Shown: in pieces, positions 45,846 to 54,329 of the stretch
Layout: every line of letters starts with the position of its first letter
How positions within the stretch are numbered: position 1 is the first letter of the stretch
NCBI RefSeq assembly: GCF_003352165.1
Contig: NZ_CP029176.1
Location: forward strand, 1,860,001-1,924,000
Length of the DNA: 64,000 bases
Direction of reading: 5' to 3'
Origin: Acidibrevibacterium fodinaquatile
GTDB taxonomy: Bacteria > Pseudomonadota > Alphaproteobacteria > Acetobacterales > Acetobacteraceae
Made by a program: the position numbers and the translations under genes
Notes under the pieces: generated by a model
What the model was told of the DNA's origin: nothing
Seen by the model: the letters and a program-made list of their open reading frames with translations, nothing else
Databases searched by the model: none

Positions 45846-46888
45846 AGCTCGACAGCCGCGCCGCCGCCGCCGTTCTCGCCAATCCCGGGGGCTATCGCGC
45901 CGTTCTTCTTCACGGCCCCGATGCCGGGCTGGTGCGCGAGCGCGGCAGCGCGCTGGTGCGCGCCGTGCTTGGCACAGGTGACGACCCGTTCCGTTTCGTA
46001 GAATTTGACCGCGAGGGATTCCCGCGGATCCCCGAGGAAATGGCGGCGCTGGCGCTCACCGGCGGGCGGCGCGTGGTGCGGGTGCGAGACGCCGATGATC
46101 GCGCCGCGAGCGCCGTTACCGCCGCACTGGCCGGGCCGGGCGAGGCGCTTTTGGTGCTCGAAGCCGGGGAATTGCCAGCGCGCTCCAAGCTTCGCGCCCT
46201 GATCGAACGCGCGCAAGACGCTGCCGCCATCGGCTGCTACCCGGAGGAGGGGCGGGCACTGAGCCAGACCATTCGCGCCCGATTGGAAGCACACGGCGTT
46301 TCGATCTCTTCCGAGGCCCTGGACTGGCTCACCACCCGGCTCGGTGCCGACCGCATGGCAAGCGCCGCTGAACTCGAAAAGCTCGCGCTCTATGCCGGCA
46401 CCGGCGGTAAAATCGAGATCGCCGACGCGCAAGCCTGCACGGGCGATCTCGCCGGGCTTTCGCTCGATGACGCGCTGTTTGCCGCGACCGGGGGCGACCT
46501 TGCCCGCGCCGATCGCGCTTTGGAGCAGGCTTTGGCGGAAGGCACGGCGCCGGTCGGTGCCGTGCGCGCCGCCCTTCTTCATCTTCAGCGCCTGCACCGG
46601 GTGCGGGCGGCGATCGCGGCGGGAACCCCGGACGCGGAGGCGCAACGGAACTTGCGCCCGCCGGTCTTCGTCCGTCGCACCGGGGCATTTTCGGCGGCGC
46701 TACGCCTCTGGCCAATCGAGGCGCTGTCGGCCGCCATGGAGAGCTTGTTCGAGGCCGAGCGCGCCTGCAAGCAAACCGGGGCGCCGGCGGAAACGATCTG
46801 CCGCAACGCCATCGCAGCACTCGCCCGCCGCGCCGCGCGTTTGGGCAAAGCCAGGAATGGGCTTTATGCCAGCCCGAGGGTCTCTTGA
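45842..46888 (+). CDS. holA: DNA polymerase III delta subunit
   Basis: 348 residues. YRAVLLHGPDAGLVRERGSA at the start, then FRFVEFDREGFPRIPEEMAA and LTTRLGADRMASAAELEKLA, DDALFAATGGDLARADRALE, all matching the HolA clamp-loader subunit. No P-loop is expected in delta, and none is seen. Convergent with hisA 12 bases later. Confidence 0.93.
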   Translation: MKLDSRAAAAVLANPGGYRAVLLHGPDAGLVRERGSALVRAVLGTGDDPFRFVEFDREGFPRIPEEMAALALTGGRRVVRVRDADDRAASAVTAALAGPGEALLVLEAGELPARSKLRALIERAQDAAAIGCYPEEGRALSQTIRARLEAHGVSISSEALDWLTTRLGADRMASAAELEKLALYAGTGGKIEIADAQACTGDLAGLSLDDALFAATGGDLARADRALEQALAEGTAPVGAVRAALLHLQRLHRVRAAIAAGTPDAEAQRNLRPPVFVRRTGAFSAALRLWPIEALSAAMESLFEAERACKQTGAPAETICRNAIAALARRAARLGKARNGLYASPRVS

Positions 46889-46900
46889 CGGGCGACCTTG

Positions 46901-47662
46901 TCACCCATCCGTGTGGGCGGCGCCGGCCAGCGCCGCAAGCGCCGTTGCGACGTCGAGGCGGCCGTCGTAAAGCGCGCGACCGGCGATAACGCCCTCGATC
47001 TGGCCATGTTCGAGGCGCGCTGCGGCGTGGGTCAGGGCGATGAGGTCGTCCACCCCGGCGACCCCGCCGGAGGCGATCACCGGCACGTCGAGCCGGGCGG
47101 CGAGCGCCGCGGTCGCCGCGACATTGACACCCGAAAGCATGCCATCGCGGCCGATATCGGTGAAGATGATCGCGGCGATGCCGGCATCCTGGATGCGGCG
47201 TGCGAGATCTTCTGCCGTGAGCGTCGAAGTCTCGGCCCAACCCTCGGTCGCAACCAGCCCGTCGCGGGCGTCGATGCCGACGGCGATGCGGCCGGGGAAA
47301 GCCCGTGCGGCGTCGCGCACCAGGGCGGGATTCTTGACGGCGGCACTCCCCAGAATGACGCGCGCGATGCCGAGCGAAAGCCAGCGCTCGATCGCCGCGA
47401 GATCGCGAATGCCACCGCCGAGCTGCACCGGAACCCGGCTTTCGGCGAGAATCGCGGCGACCGCTTCGGCATTCACCGCGCGGCCGGCAAATGCACCATT
47501 GAGGTCGACGACGTGGAGCCAGCGGCAACCCGCCGCCTGAAACGCCCGCGCCGGCGCCACCGGATCCTCGGCATAGACCGTCGCCTCCGCCATCGCGCCG
47601 CGCTTCAAGCGCACGCACGCCCCGTCCTTGAGGTCGATCGCCGGATAGAGGGTCAGCGTCAT
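46901..47662 (-). CDS. hisA: phosphoribosylformimino-AICAR ribotide isomerase
   Basis: 253 residues from ATG 47662. TIM barrel with the first catalytic Asp at residue 10 ([18 protein letters not shown]), phosphate loop [14 protein letters not shown] and second Asp region [31 protein letters not shown] is the second phosphate site. Last gene on the visible his operon, overlapping the GNAT gene by 4 bases. The usual next genes hisF and hisE do not follow, since holA is convergent. Confidence 0.96.
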   Translation of the reverse strand: MTLTLYPAIDLKDGACVRLKRGAMAEATVYAEDPVAPARAFQAAGCRWLHVVDLNGAFAGRAVNAEAVAAILAESRVPVQLGGGIRDLAAIERWLSLGIARVILGSAAVKNPALVRDAARAFPGRIAVGIDARDGLVATEGWAETSTLTAEDLARRIQDAGIAAIIFTDIGRDGMLSGVNVAATAALAARLDVPVIASGGVAGVDDLIALTHAAARLEHGQIEGVIAGRALYDGRLDVATALAALAGAAHTDG

Positions 47663-48207
47663 GCGATTTTTCCGCCCGGCTGGAGCAGTTTGTAGAAATA
47701 AAACCCGCGCACCGTGCGCCCCTGAATGCGGGCATAGACGGGATGCGTGCCCCAACGCGTATAACCGAGCGATTCATAGAGCCGGATCGCTGCCTCTTGC
47801 GTTTCACGCACGTCGAGATTGATGACGTGATAGCCGAGCGCCCGCGCCCCTTCCTCGGCGCGCTCGGTGAGCAGGCGCGCGAGGCCATGGCCACGGGCGT
47901 AGGGCGCGATGAAGCTGTGCATCAGGGTCGCGGCGAAAGCCTGTGCCTCGTTGTTGCGCGGCGGGCGCACAAGCTGCGCCGAGCCGACGACGACACCGTC
48001 GAGCCGGGCGATGTAAAGCTCGCGTTCCGGCACCAGCAGCAGCCCCTGAAAATAGCGCTCCAGCGCCGCCCGCCCCGGCGGGTTGACCCAGCCGAAGCCG
48101 CCGCCCTCGAGGATCGCGGCATCCGCCGCCTCGCACAACGCCGCCAGATCATCCTCGTCGAGCGCGCTCGCGCGCTCGACCAGCAACTCCCGCCGGCGCT
48201 CGCTCAT
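47659..48207 (-). CDS. GNAT acetyltransferase embedded in his operon
   Basis: 182 residues. GNAT core: [40 protein letters not shown] with the acetyl-CoA loop, and [20 protein letters not shown]. Overlaps both hisA and hisH by 4 bases, so it is translated with them. Members of this group often sit in histidine operons of alphaproteobacteria, as I recall, and no histidine step needs acetylation; substrate is unknown. Confidence 0.85.
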   Translation of the reverse strand: MSERRRELLVERASALDEDDLAALCEAADAAILEGGGFGWVNPPGRAALERYFQGLLLVPERELYIARLDGVVVGSAQLVRPPRNNEAQAFAATLMHSFIAPYARGHGLARLLTERAEEGARALGYHVINLDVRETQEAAIRLYESLGYTRWGTHPVYARIQGRTVRGFYFYKLLQPGGKIA

Positions 48208-48851
48208 GGCTGCCGGGGAGGCTGCCAGCGGAGGAAATTCCCGAGAATGCGCAAGCCGACCTCCTGGCTTTTCTCGACATGGAATTGCGTGCCGGCGCGG
48301 TTGCCGGCGGCGACCATGGCGATGACCTCGCCGCCGTAATCGGTGGTCGCCAGAACCTGGTCGCGGCGGGCGCCGGTGAGGGCATAGCTATGCACGAAAT
48401 AGGCGTGATCGCCGGGAGCGAGCCCGGCGAGCAGTGGGTGCGCGGGCTGGACGAAGGCAAGCCCGTTCCACCCCATCTGCGGCAGGCGCAAGCCTGGCGC
48501 CGAGAGCGGCACGATCTCGCCGGCGATCCAGCCGAAACCTGGCGTCACGCTGTGTTCCAAGCCGCGTTCGGCCATCAATTGCATGCCGACGCAAATGCCG
48601 AGAAACGGCGCCCCGCGCTCGGTCGCGGCGATGATCGCGGCGCGGAGGCCGGGAATCGCGGCGAGCCCCGCGGCGCAATCGGCGAAAGCACCCTGGCCGG
48701 GCAGCACGATGCGATCGGCGCTGGCGACGCGGGCGGGGTCAGCGGTGATCTGCACGTCAGCCGCCATCCCCTCACGTTCGGCGGCAACCGCAAGCGCGCG
48801 GGCGGCGGAGGCAAGATTGCCGCTGCCATAATCGATCACCGCGACGTTCAT
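48204..48851 (-). CDS. hisH: imidazole glycerol phosphate synthase glutaminase subunit
   Basis: 215 residues from ATG 48851 (MNVAVIDYGSGNLASAARAL). Class I glutaminase triad: Cys in PFLGICVGMQLMAERG, His and Glu in QFHVEKSQEVGLR. It releases ammonia that HisF condenses into the imidazole ring, so hisF must be encoded elsewhere in the genome. Overlaps DUF2628 and GNAT genes by 4 bases each. Confidence 0.96.
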   Translation of the reverse strand: MNVAVIDYGSGNLASAARALAVAAEREGMAADVQITADPARVASADRIVLPGQGAFADCAAGLAAIPGLRAAIIAATERGAPFLGICVGMQLMAERGLEHSVTPGFGWIAGEIVPLSAPGLRLPQMGWNGLAFVQPAHPLLAGLAPGDHAYFVHSYALTGARRDQVLATTDYGGEVIAMVAAGNRAGTQFHVEKSQEVGLRILGNFLRWQPPRQP

Positions 48852-49228
48852 CGCCGGCCGCTCCCGGCGAGGAATGCCGGCGCGAGTTCCGGCCGCGCCG
48901 CGAGCAGCCGGGCGCAGGCCTCGAACTCGCCCGTCGCCGCGATCACGGCGCTTTCGCCATAGCCGCGCCAGGCGAGCGCGATGCGGCGCAGATCCTGCCC
49001 GAAAAGGCCAAGCAGCCAGCGAAGAGCAAGGGCGAGCGGCCACAACGCCGGCAGCCGCGCGATCGCTGCCGTCACCACGATCTCGGCCGCCACCACCAGC
49101 GCAGCGGCGATCCAGGCGCGATGAAAGGCAAGCCAGAGGGGACCAAAGACCATCGCGCCGAGCGAAAACCCTTCCCGCACCAGCACTGGCGCCCGATTTT
49201 GGGCGAGATGCGCGGTATAAAATCTCAC
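48848..49228 (-). CDS. DUF2628 small membrane protein
   Basis: 126 residues from a GTG at 49228 whose GTGA overlaps the hisB stop. N-terminal RFYTAHLAQNRAPVLVREGF, then LGAMVFGPLWLAFHRAWIAA: a short family of inner membrane proteins with one or two helices. No function is known. Placement between hisB and hisH suggests conserved order rather than a histidine step. Confidence 0.8.
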   Translation of the reverse strand: MRFYTAHLAQNRAPVLVREGFSLGAMVFGPLWLAFHRAWIAAALVVAAEIVVTAAIARLPALWPLALALRWLLGLFGQDLRRIALAWRGYGESAVIAATGEFEACARLLAARPELAPAFLAGSGRR

Positions 49229-49815
49229 AGGCTCTCCTTGGTCGAAGGCACCGCCTCGCCGAGCCGCGGATCGCGGGTCAGCGCCATGCGCAGTGCCCGC
49301 GCCGTTGCCTTGAAACACGCCTCGGCGAGGTGATGGGTGTTGTGTCCGGCGCGGGCGGTAAGATGGAGCGTGATCCGTGCATTGCCGGCGAGGGCGCGAA
49401 AGAATTCCTCGAACAATTCGCTATCCATCTCGCCGACCTTCCCGCGCGGGAAGGTGACGGCGAAGGCGAGATGGGCGCGGCCCGAACAATCGAGCGCCGC
49501 CTCGACCAGAGCCTCATCCATCGGCACCAGCGCCTGGCCGAAGCGGGTGAGGCCGCGCTTGTCACCCATCGCCTCGGCCAACGCTGAGCCGAGCACGATC
49601 CCGACATCCTCGACGGTATGGTGAAAATCGACATGCAGATCGCCGCGCGCCTGCAGGCGGAGATCGAATAACGCGTGGCGGGCGAGCGCGGTCAGCATAT
49701 GGTCGAAAAACCCGATGCCGGTCGCGATCTCCGCCCGCCCCGTGCCATCGAGGTCGAGGGTCAGGGCAATCTCGGTCTCCGCCGTGCGGCGGTTCTGGGT
49801 GACGATCCGCGACAT
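49225..49815 (-). CDS. hisB: imidazoleglycerol-phosphate dehydratase
   Basis: 196 residues. Manganese-binding His-rich repeats: GIGFFDHMLTALARHALFDL, DVDFHHTVEDVGI-like VDFHHTVEDVGIVLGSALAE, ARAGHNTHHLAEACFKATAR. A single-domain dehydratase without the HisB phosphatase domain. First visible gene of the his operon on the minus strand; a promoter would be in the 72 bases upstream. Confidence 0.96.
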   Translation of the reverse strand: MSRIVTQNRRTAETEIALTLDLDGTGRAEIATGIGFFDHMLTALARHALFDLRLQARGDLHVDFHHTVEDVGIVLGSALAEAMGDKRGLTRFGQALVPMDEALVEAALDCSGRAHLAFAVTFPRGKVGEMDSELFEEFFRALAGNARITLHLTARAGHNTHHLAEACFKATARALRMALTRDPRLGEAVPSTKESL

Positions 49816-49887
49816 CGGCGCAGCACTAGCCCGAATACGGGGGGAAATAAAGCGGGCAGGCGCCGCCTGCGCGGCGCCTATCCCATC

Positions 49888-50733
49888 TCAGGCGGCGATC
49901 ACGCGCTGACGCTGTTCACCGAGCCCCTCGATGCCGAGGCGCATGGTCTGGCCGGGCTTGAGGAACACTGGCTCCGGCTTGATCCCCATGCCGACGCCAG
50001 GCGGCGTTCCGGTCGAGATGATGTCGCCGGGATGGAGCGTCATGAAATGGCTGACATAGCTCACCAGCTTGGCGACGCCGAAGATCATCGTCGCGGTGCT
50101 GCCGTTTTGCATCCGCTTGCCATCGACCTCGAGCCAAAGCGCGAGCGCTTGCGGATCGCGCACCTCGTCGCGCGTCACGAGCCAGGGGCCGACCGGGCCG
50201 AATGTGTCGCATCCCTTACCTTTGTCCCAGGTGCCGCCGCGCTCGATCTGGTATTCGCGCTCACTGACATCATTGACGATGGTATAGCCGGCGACGTGCT
50301 CGAAGGCGGCGCTTTCGGCGACGTAGGACGCGGCTTTGCCGATAACGATGCCGAGTTCGACCTCCCAGTCGGTTTTTTTCGACCCGCGCGGGATTTTCAC
50401 GTCATCGTTCGGCCCCTGGAAGGCCCCGAGCGATTTCAGGAAGACGATCGGCTCTTTCGGGATCGGCGAGCCGGTTTCGGCGGCGTGATCGGCGTAATTG
50501 AGGCCGATGCAGACGAAGTTGAGCGGCCGCGCGACCGGCGCGCCGATTCGCGGCTGGCCGGCAACGAGCGGCAGGGCTTTCCAGTCGAGCGCCCGTAATT
50601 TGGCGAGCCCGGCATCGAGCAGCACCGCACCCGCGATGTCGGGAACGACGCCCGAGAGATCGCGAATCCCCCCCTCGGGGTCGAGCATCGCGGGTTTCTC
50701 GGCCCCTACCGGGCCGACGCGCAGCAATTTCAT
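49888..50733 (-). CDS. fumarylacetoacetate hydrolase-family protein
   Basis: 281 residues from ATG 50733, AGGAGGAG upstream. FAH fold: NFVCIGLNYADHAAETGSPI, metal Glu in DWEVELGIVIGKAASYV, DVSEREYQIERGGTWDKGKG, and ISTGTPPGVGMGIKPEPVFL. This length and pattern fit 2,4-diketo-3-deoxy-L-fuconate/rhamnonate hydrolases, often misnamed ureidoglycolate lyase. It could act with the dehydratase (31822) and SDR (34275), though 15 kb apart. Substrate unproven. Confidence 0.88.
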   Translation of the reverse strand: MKLLRVGPVGAEKPAMLDPEGGIRDLSGVVPDIAGAVLLDAGLAKLRALDWKALPLVAGQPRIGAPVARPLNFVCIGLNYADHAAETGSPIPKEPIVFLKSLGAFQGPNDDVKIPRGSKKTDWEVELGIVIGKAASYVAESAAFEHVAGYTIVNDVSEREYQIERGGTWDKGKGCDTFGPVGPWLVTRDEVRDPQALALWLEVDGKRMQNGSTATMIFGVAKLVSYVSHFMTLHPGDIISTGTPPGVGMGIKPEPVFLKPGQTMRLGIEGLGEQRQRVIAA

Positions 50734-50825
50734 TCCAGTCTCCTCCTCATGCAAACACAAATAAGGCAAAAATTTTGCGCCGATCCCCGCGCGAAGGCAA
50801 TAATGCCGGCAAAAAATTTAAAAAA

Positions 50826-50944
50826 CTTCTTTTTCTGAAGAAAAAGAAGCAAAAAGACTTTCTTCTCGGGTTCTCGGAGTGGGCAGTACCGCAGGCACTA
50901 CCCAACTGACAAAAGTTTTTTGGTTCTTTTTTTCAAAAAAGAAC
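50826..50944 (-). repeat. AT-rich double palindrome, copy 2 (inverted)
   Basis: 50826-50849 has 10-bp arms CTTCTTTTTC/GAAAAAGAAG with TGAA between; 50911-50944 is the exact reverse complement of 25041-25074 and carries the GTTC/GAAC hairpin. The two are separated by 61 bases here but 11 at copy 1. Lies between the FAH gene and the TPR gene, both minus strand. Confidence 0.85.
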
Positions 50945-50961
50945 AAACCACTCTCTCTTAT

Positions 50962-51792
50962 TTACGGCTTTTCCGGCCCGGCATCGAGCAGCGCCAGATT
51001 CTGTTCGGCGAGATCGCTCGTCGGGGTATCGGGGGCGAGCGCCATTGCCCGTTCCCAATCCGCCCGGGCGCCGCTCAAATCGCCGAAACGCTGGCGCTGA
51101 ATGCCGCGTTCCAGCAAGGCATCGGGATTATCGGGGTCGAGAGTCAGCGCCGCCTCCACATTTTCCGCCGCGCGATCGAGTTGGTCGAGTTCCCGCCACG
51201 CCGCGGCGCGATAGACCAAGGCGTCGGGCCGCCGCGGATCGAGCGCCAAGGCACGATCGAGATCGACGATCGCATCAGCGTAATGCTCCGCCGTCGCCGC
51301 GGCGACCGAGCGATCGATCAACAAATCGGGATCGTCAGGGGCAAGCATCAGCGCCAGCGTCGCCGCGCCATACGCGTGGCCGGCATCGCCGGCCATCAGC
51401 CAGGCTTGCACCGCCTGGCCGAGGATCATCGCCCGCGCCGCTGCCGGCGCCGCGCTCTCGGTGCCGAGTTTTTCCAGGATTTCGGCACCGCTCTCGGCAT
51501 TGCCGAGGGCGATTTCGGCAAGGCCATAGCAATGCGTTGCGCCATCGCCGCCGCCGGTCGCCTCCCAGGCCTCAGCGAAGCCATGCGCGCCGAGCGGATC
51601 CTTGGCTAACATCGCGAGGCAATCCTCATAATCCTTACCCGATGCGATGCGTGGCGGCACCGGCGGCACCGGCAGCGCTTCCGCCATGTCCGGCGCGACG
51701 GCCGCGCGCATCCGCAAGCCAGCGATGCCACCCGCAATGGCGATCGACAACAGCGCCGCCCCACCCAAGAAGATCAGCCATCGCCGGTCCAT
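50962..51792 (-). CDS. tetratricopeptide-repeat protein, membrane-anchored
   Basis: 276 residues. One N-terminal membrane helix (WLIFLGGAALLSIAIAGGIA), probably uncleaved, then Ala-rich TPR repeats from about residue 130: GHAYGAATLALMLAPDDPDL, HYADAIVDLDRALALDPRRP, LDRAAENVEAALTLDPDNPD and LSGARADWERAMALAPDTPT. Likely an envelope-anchored protein that scaffolds partners. No specific function recognisable. Divergent from the epimerase-like gene. Confidence 0.8.
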   Translation of the reverse strand: MDRRWLIFLGGAALLSIAIAGGIAGLRMRAAVAPDMAEALPVPPVPPRIASGKDYEDCLAMLAKDPLGAHGFAEAWEATGGGDGATHCYGLAEIALGNAESGAEILEKLGTESAAPAAARAMILGQAVQAWLMAGDAGHAYGAATLALMLAPDDPDLLIDRSVAAATAEHYADAIVDLDRALALDPRRPDALVYRAAAWRELDQLDRAAENVEAALTLDPDNPDALLERGIQRQRFGDLSGARADWERAMALAPDTPTSDLAEQNLALLDAGPEKP

Positions 51793-51842
51793 GATGGCGC
51801 TAATCTAGCCTTTTGCCGGCGCTTCGGGCAAACATCAGAGCC

Positions 51843-52727
51843 ATGACGGAGCGCGCCTCGCTGCTGATTTTCGGCCTCGGCTATTGCGGCCGCGCGGTGG
51901 CGGCGCTGGCGCGCGCGGCCGGCTATCGCGTCGCCGGGACGACGCGGGCCGGCGGGCCGGGGGCGCTTCGCTTCGACGATGTGGCCATGCCCCTGGCCGA
52001 GGCAACCCATCTCCTGATCACGGCGGCACCGGAAGAAGGCGGCGGCGATCCGGTTCTCGCCCGCTATCGCGCCGAAATTGCCGCGGCGCCGCGTTTGTGC
52101 TGGATCGGCTATCTCTCTTCGACCGGGGTCTATGGCGATCGCGGCGGAGAGTGGGTCGATGAGACGACAGCGCCGCGCCCGGCCTCGCCGCGCACCGAGC
52201 GCCGGGTCGCCGCCGAGCGCGCGTGGCAGGCGTTCGCTGGCCATTGCGCGGTCGATGTGTTTCGCCTCGCCGGGATTTATGGCCCCGGGCGCTCGGTGTT
52301 CGATGATCTCCGCGCCGGGCGGGCACGCCGGATCATCAAGCCCGAGCAGGTGTTCTCGCGTATTCATCGCGACGATATCGCTGATGCCGTCCTCGCCGCG
52401 ATGACGAACGCCCCGGCGCGCGGCACGCGGGTCTTCAACCTCGCCGATGACGAACCAGCGGCGAGCGCCGCGGTGATCGAGGAGGCGGCGCGTCTTCTCG
52501 GCCTTTCGCCGCCGCCGGCCATTCCCTTCGCCGCCGCGGCACCGACGATGAGCGCGATGGCGCTGAGTTTCTGGGCGGAAAATCGTCGCGTTCGGAGCGA
52601 GATCAGCAAGGGCGCGCTCGGCCTCGCCTGGCGCTATCCGAGCTATCGCGAGGGTCTAGCTGCCATCCTCGCCGAGGAGACCGCCAAGGGTCGCGCCGAG
52701 CAAGGCGAGATCGGCGGGACGCGATAG
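51843..52727 (+). CDS. NAD-dependent epimerase/dehydratase-like protein
   Basis: 294 residues from ATG 51843. Rossmann motif SLLIFGLGYCGRAVAALARA, then YLSSTGVYGDRGGEWVDETT and FRLAGIYGPGRSVFDDLRAG. It lacks the YxxxK motif of a full epimerase and resembles YeeZ-type SDR proteins of unknown role. The 3' 72 bases overlap the hydrolase gene on the other strand. Confidence 0.83.
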   Translation: MTERASLLIFGLGYCGRAVAALARAAGYRVAGTTRAGGPGALRFDDVAMPLAEATHLLITAAPEEGGGDPVLARYRAEIAAAPRLCWIGYLSSTGVYGDRGGEWVDETTAPRPASPRTERRVAAERAWQAFAGHCAVDVFRLAGIYGPGRSVFDDLRAGRARRIIKPEQVFSRIHRDDIADAVLAAMTNAPARGTRVFNLADDEPAASAAVIEEAARLLGLSPPPAIPFAAAAPTMSAMALSFWAENRRVRSEISKGALGLAWRYPSYREGLAAILAEETAKGRAEQGEIGGTR

Positions 52728-53414
52728 CCGGTGATCGCCGTCCTTGATCAGGGTGACGGTGACATCGCCGCCGGTGATCCGCTCGGCGAGGCGGAGCGAT
52801 AATTCCCACGGCACGTCGGGATCGGCCTGGCCGTGCAGGAGGCGGACCGGCGCGGTGAGCGCGATCGGCCCTTCGAGCAAGAGATGGCGGCGACCCTCCT
52901 CGATCAGCGCCCGGGTGATGGGCGTCGGCGGCCCGTAGGCGCTCGGCGCCATGATCCGGCCCTCACGCATCAGGGTTTCGCGCGCCGCGAACGGCATCGC
53001 GGCCCAAATCAGCGCCTCGGTGAAATCCGGCGCCGCGGCGATGCCGATCAGCCCGGCGAGGCGCGGCGCCCGGGCCAACGCCACCAAAAGCGCGAGCCAA
53101 CCGCCCATCGAAGAGCCGATCAACAGCAGCGGGCCATCGCTCAGCGCGTCGATGACGTCGAGCGCGTCGTCGCGCCAGCGCCCGATCGTCCCCTCCTCGA
53201 AGTGGCCATCACTCGCGCCATGGCCGGAATAGTCGAAACGCAACACCGCTTGGCCGCGCGCGGCGCAGAATGCGGCGACGAAACGCGCCTTCTCGCCCTC
53301 CATGTCGCTCGCGAAACCGGGGAGAAACACCACCGTCGGCGCCCGCCCCGCCTGCCGCGCATAGGCGAGCGGCGGCAATCCCGCGCGTTGCAAGCGACCC
53401 CGTTCTTCTTTCAT
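52656..53414 (-). CDS. alpha/beta hydrolase
   Basis: 252 residues from ATG 53414. Hydrolase fold: TVVFLPGFASDMEGEKARFV, FDYSGHGASDGHFEEGTIGR, nucleophile elbow LLIGSSMGGWLALLVALARA with Ser, acid region LLHGQADPDVPWELS and His in IKDGDHRLSRPADL. Small carboxylesterase-type enzyme resembling the ABHD10/BEM46 group, substrate unknown. The longer frame to 53465 lacks a better start. Confidence 0.85.
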   Translation of the reverse strand: MKEERGRLQRAGLPPLAYARQAGRAPTVVFLPGFASDMEGEKARFVAAFCAARGQAVLRFDYSGHGASDGHFEEGTIGRWRDDALDVIDALSDGPLLLIGSSMGGWLALLVALARAPRLAGLIGIAAAPDFTEALIWAAMPFAARETLMREGRIMAPSAYGPPTPITRALIEEGRRHLLLEGPIALTAPVRLLHGQADPDVPWELSLRLAERITGGDVTVTLIKDGDHRLSRPADLALLGATLGGLLGEDGS

Positions 53415-53532
53415 GAGATTGCCTCGTTCATCAGGAGTTTCCCAAGGGACCGACGGGGTGAGCATAACACGAAGCCTGCGATTTCACCGCTCCCCTTGCG
53501 CGCGGCGGCGGCGGCCCATAGTTTCCGCCCGG

Positions 53533-53610
53533 CGGGGCGTGGCGCAGTCTGGTTAGCGCGCGTGTTTTGGGTACACGAGGCCGCCGGTTCGAATCCGGCC
53601 GCCCCGACCA
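53533..53610 (+). tRNA. tRNA-Pro (anticodon UGG)
   Basis: Cloverleaf legible: acceptor CGGGGCG pairs with CGCCCCG, anticodon loop TTTGGGT inside CGTGT/ACACG, T arm CCGGTTCGAATCCGG, CCA encoded. Anticodon TGG reads proline codons. Confidence 0.97.
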
Positions 53611-53659
53611 GCGCGGAACCGCCGCGCAAGGCGATATGCCGACGAGGAGAGAGAGAGCG

Positions 53660-53971
53660 ATGACGCGCCGAGCCCGGATCTATCAGCCGCCCAAAACCGC
53701 GATGCAGTCGGGCCAGGCCAACACCCATGACTGGGTGCTGGAATTCGAGCCCACCGCGCCGCGCCAGCACGACCCGTTGATGGGCTGGATCAGCAGCAGC
53801 GATACCGAAACCCAGATCCGCCTTCGCTTCCCGACCCGCGAGGCGGCGATGGCCTATGCCGCCCGGCACGCCATCCCCTATGACCTCGAACTCCCCGCCC
53901 GCCCGCGCTTTCGCCCCAAGGTCTATGCTGAGAATTTTCAATATCGCCGCCGCGAAAACTGGACCCATTAG
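53660..53971 (+). CDS. NDUFS4-like complex I accessory protein (ETC complex I subunit)
   Basis: 103 residues from ATG 53660, GGAGAGAGAG upstream. The conserved core RARIYQPPKTAMQSGQANTH, WVLEFEPTAPRQHDPLMGWI, TQIRLRFPTREAAMAYAARH matches the ETC_C1_NDUFS4 family, the bacterial counterpart of a mitochondrial complex I subunit found in alphaproteobacteria. Lies between two tRNA genes; the nuo operon itself is elsewhere. Confidence 0.92.
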   Translation: MTRRARIYQPPKTAMQSGQANTHDWVLEFEPTAPRQHDPLMGWISSSDTETQIRLRFPTREAAMAYAARHAIPYDLELPARPRFRPKVYAENFQYRRRENWTH

Positions 53972-53979
53972 ACCAAGCG

Positions 53980-54056
53980 GCGCCCTTAGCTCAGTCGGAT
54001 AGAGCAACAGCCTTCTAAGCTGTGGGTCGGTGGTTCGAATCCACCAGGGCGCGCCA
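53980..54056 (+). tRNA. tRNA-Arg (anticodon UCU)
   Basis: Acceptor GCGCCCT pairs with AGGGCGC; anticodon loop CTTCTAA with stem ACAGC/GCTGT; T arm GGTGGTTCGAATCCACC; CCA encoded. The gene is 8 bases after the NDUFS4-like stop. tRNA-Arg genes are frequent integration sites; everything to its right looks accessory. Confidence 0.97.
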
Positions 54057-54329
54057 TTTTTCAATCGCTTAATCGGTGATGATTTGCTCTTCGGGGGCAC
54101 ACCGGGGGTGGGCTCGCTTGGCGCGCGATCGGCGCGCTCTCAGGCGGCGCGGGTGAGGTCATATCGGCCAGCGCGCCACCGCACGCCAGGGCCGCCCTTG
54201 CCTGCCCGCGCCCGTGGTCGCCGGCCCGCGGCACTTTTTGGCCAGAGAGGGCTTCGGGTGACGCGCTCCGGCATGAGGCCAGACAATAATTCCTGGTAAA
54301 GATCGGCCGGCGAGCCTGTCAACGGCGGA
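54057..54329. other. spacer after tRNA-Arg
   Basis: 273 bases without a recognisable gene. A minus-strand frame at 54140-54322 could encode 60 residues, but has no family match and no convincing ribosome site. No repeat of the tRNA 3' end was seen in the window, so an attachment site is not shown. Confidence 0.5.

Noticed and set aside
46329-47894. 521-codon minus-strand frame
   Set aside because: Out-of-frame shadow over hisA and antisense to holA; Arg/Pro-rich low complexity.
54140-54322. 60-codon minus-strand frame after tRNA-Arg
   Set aside because: No family resemblance, no ribosome site, and not integrase-like.
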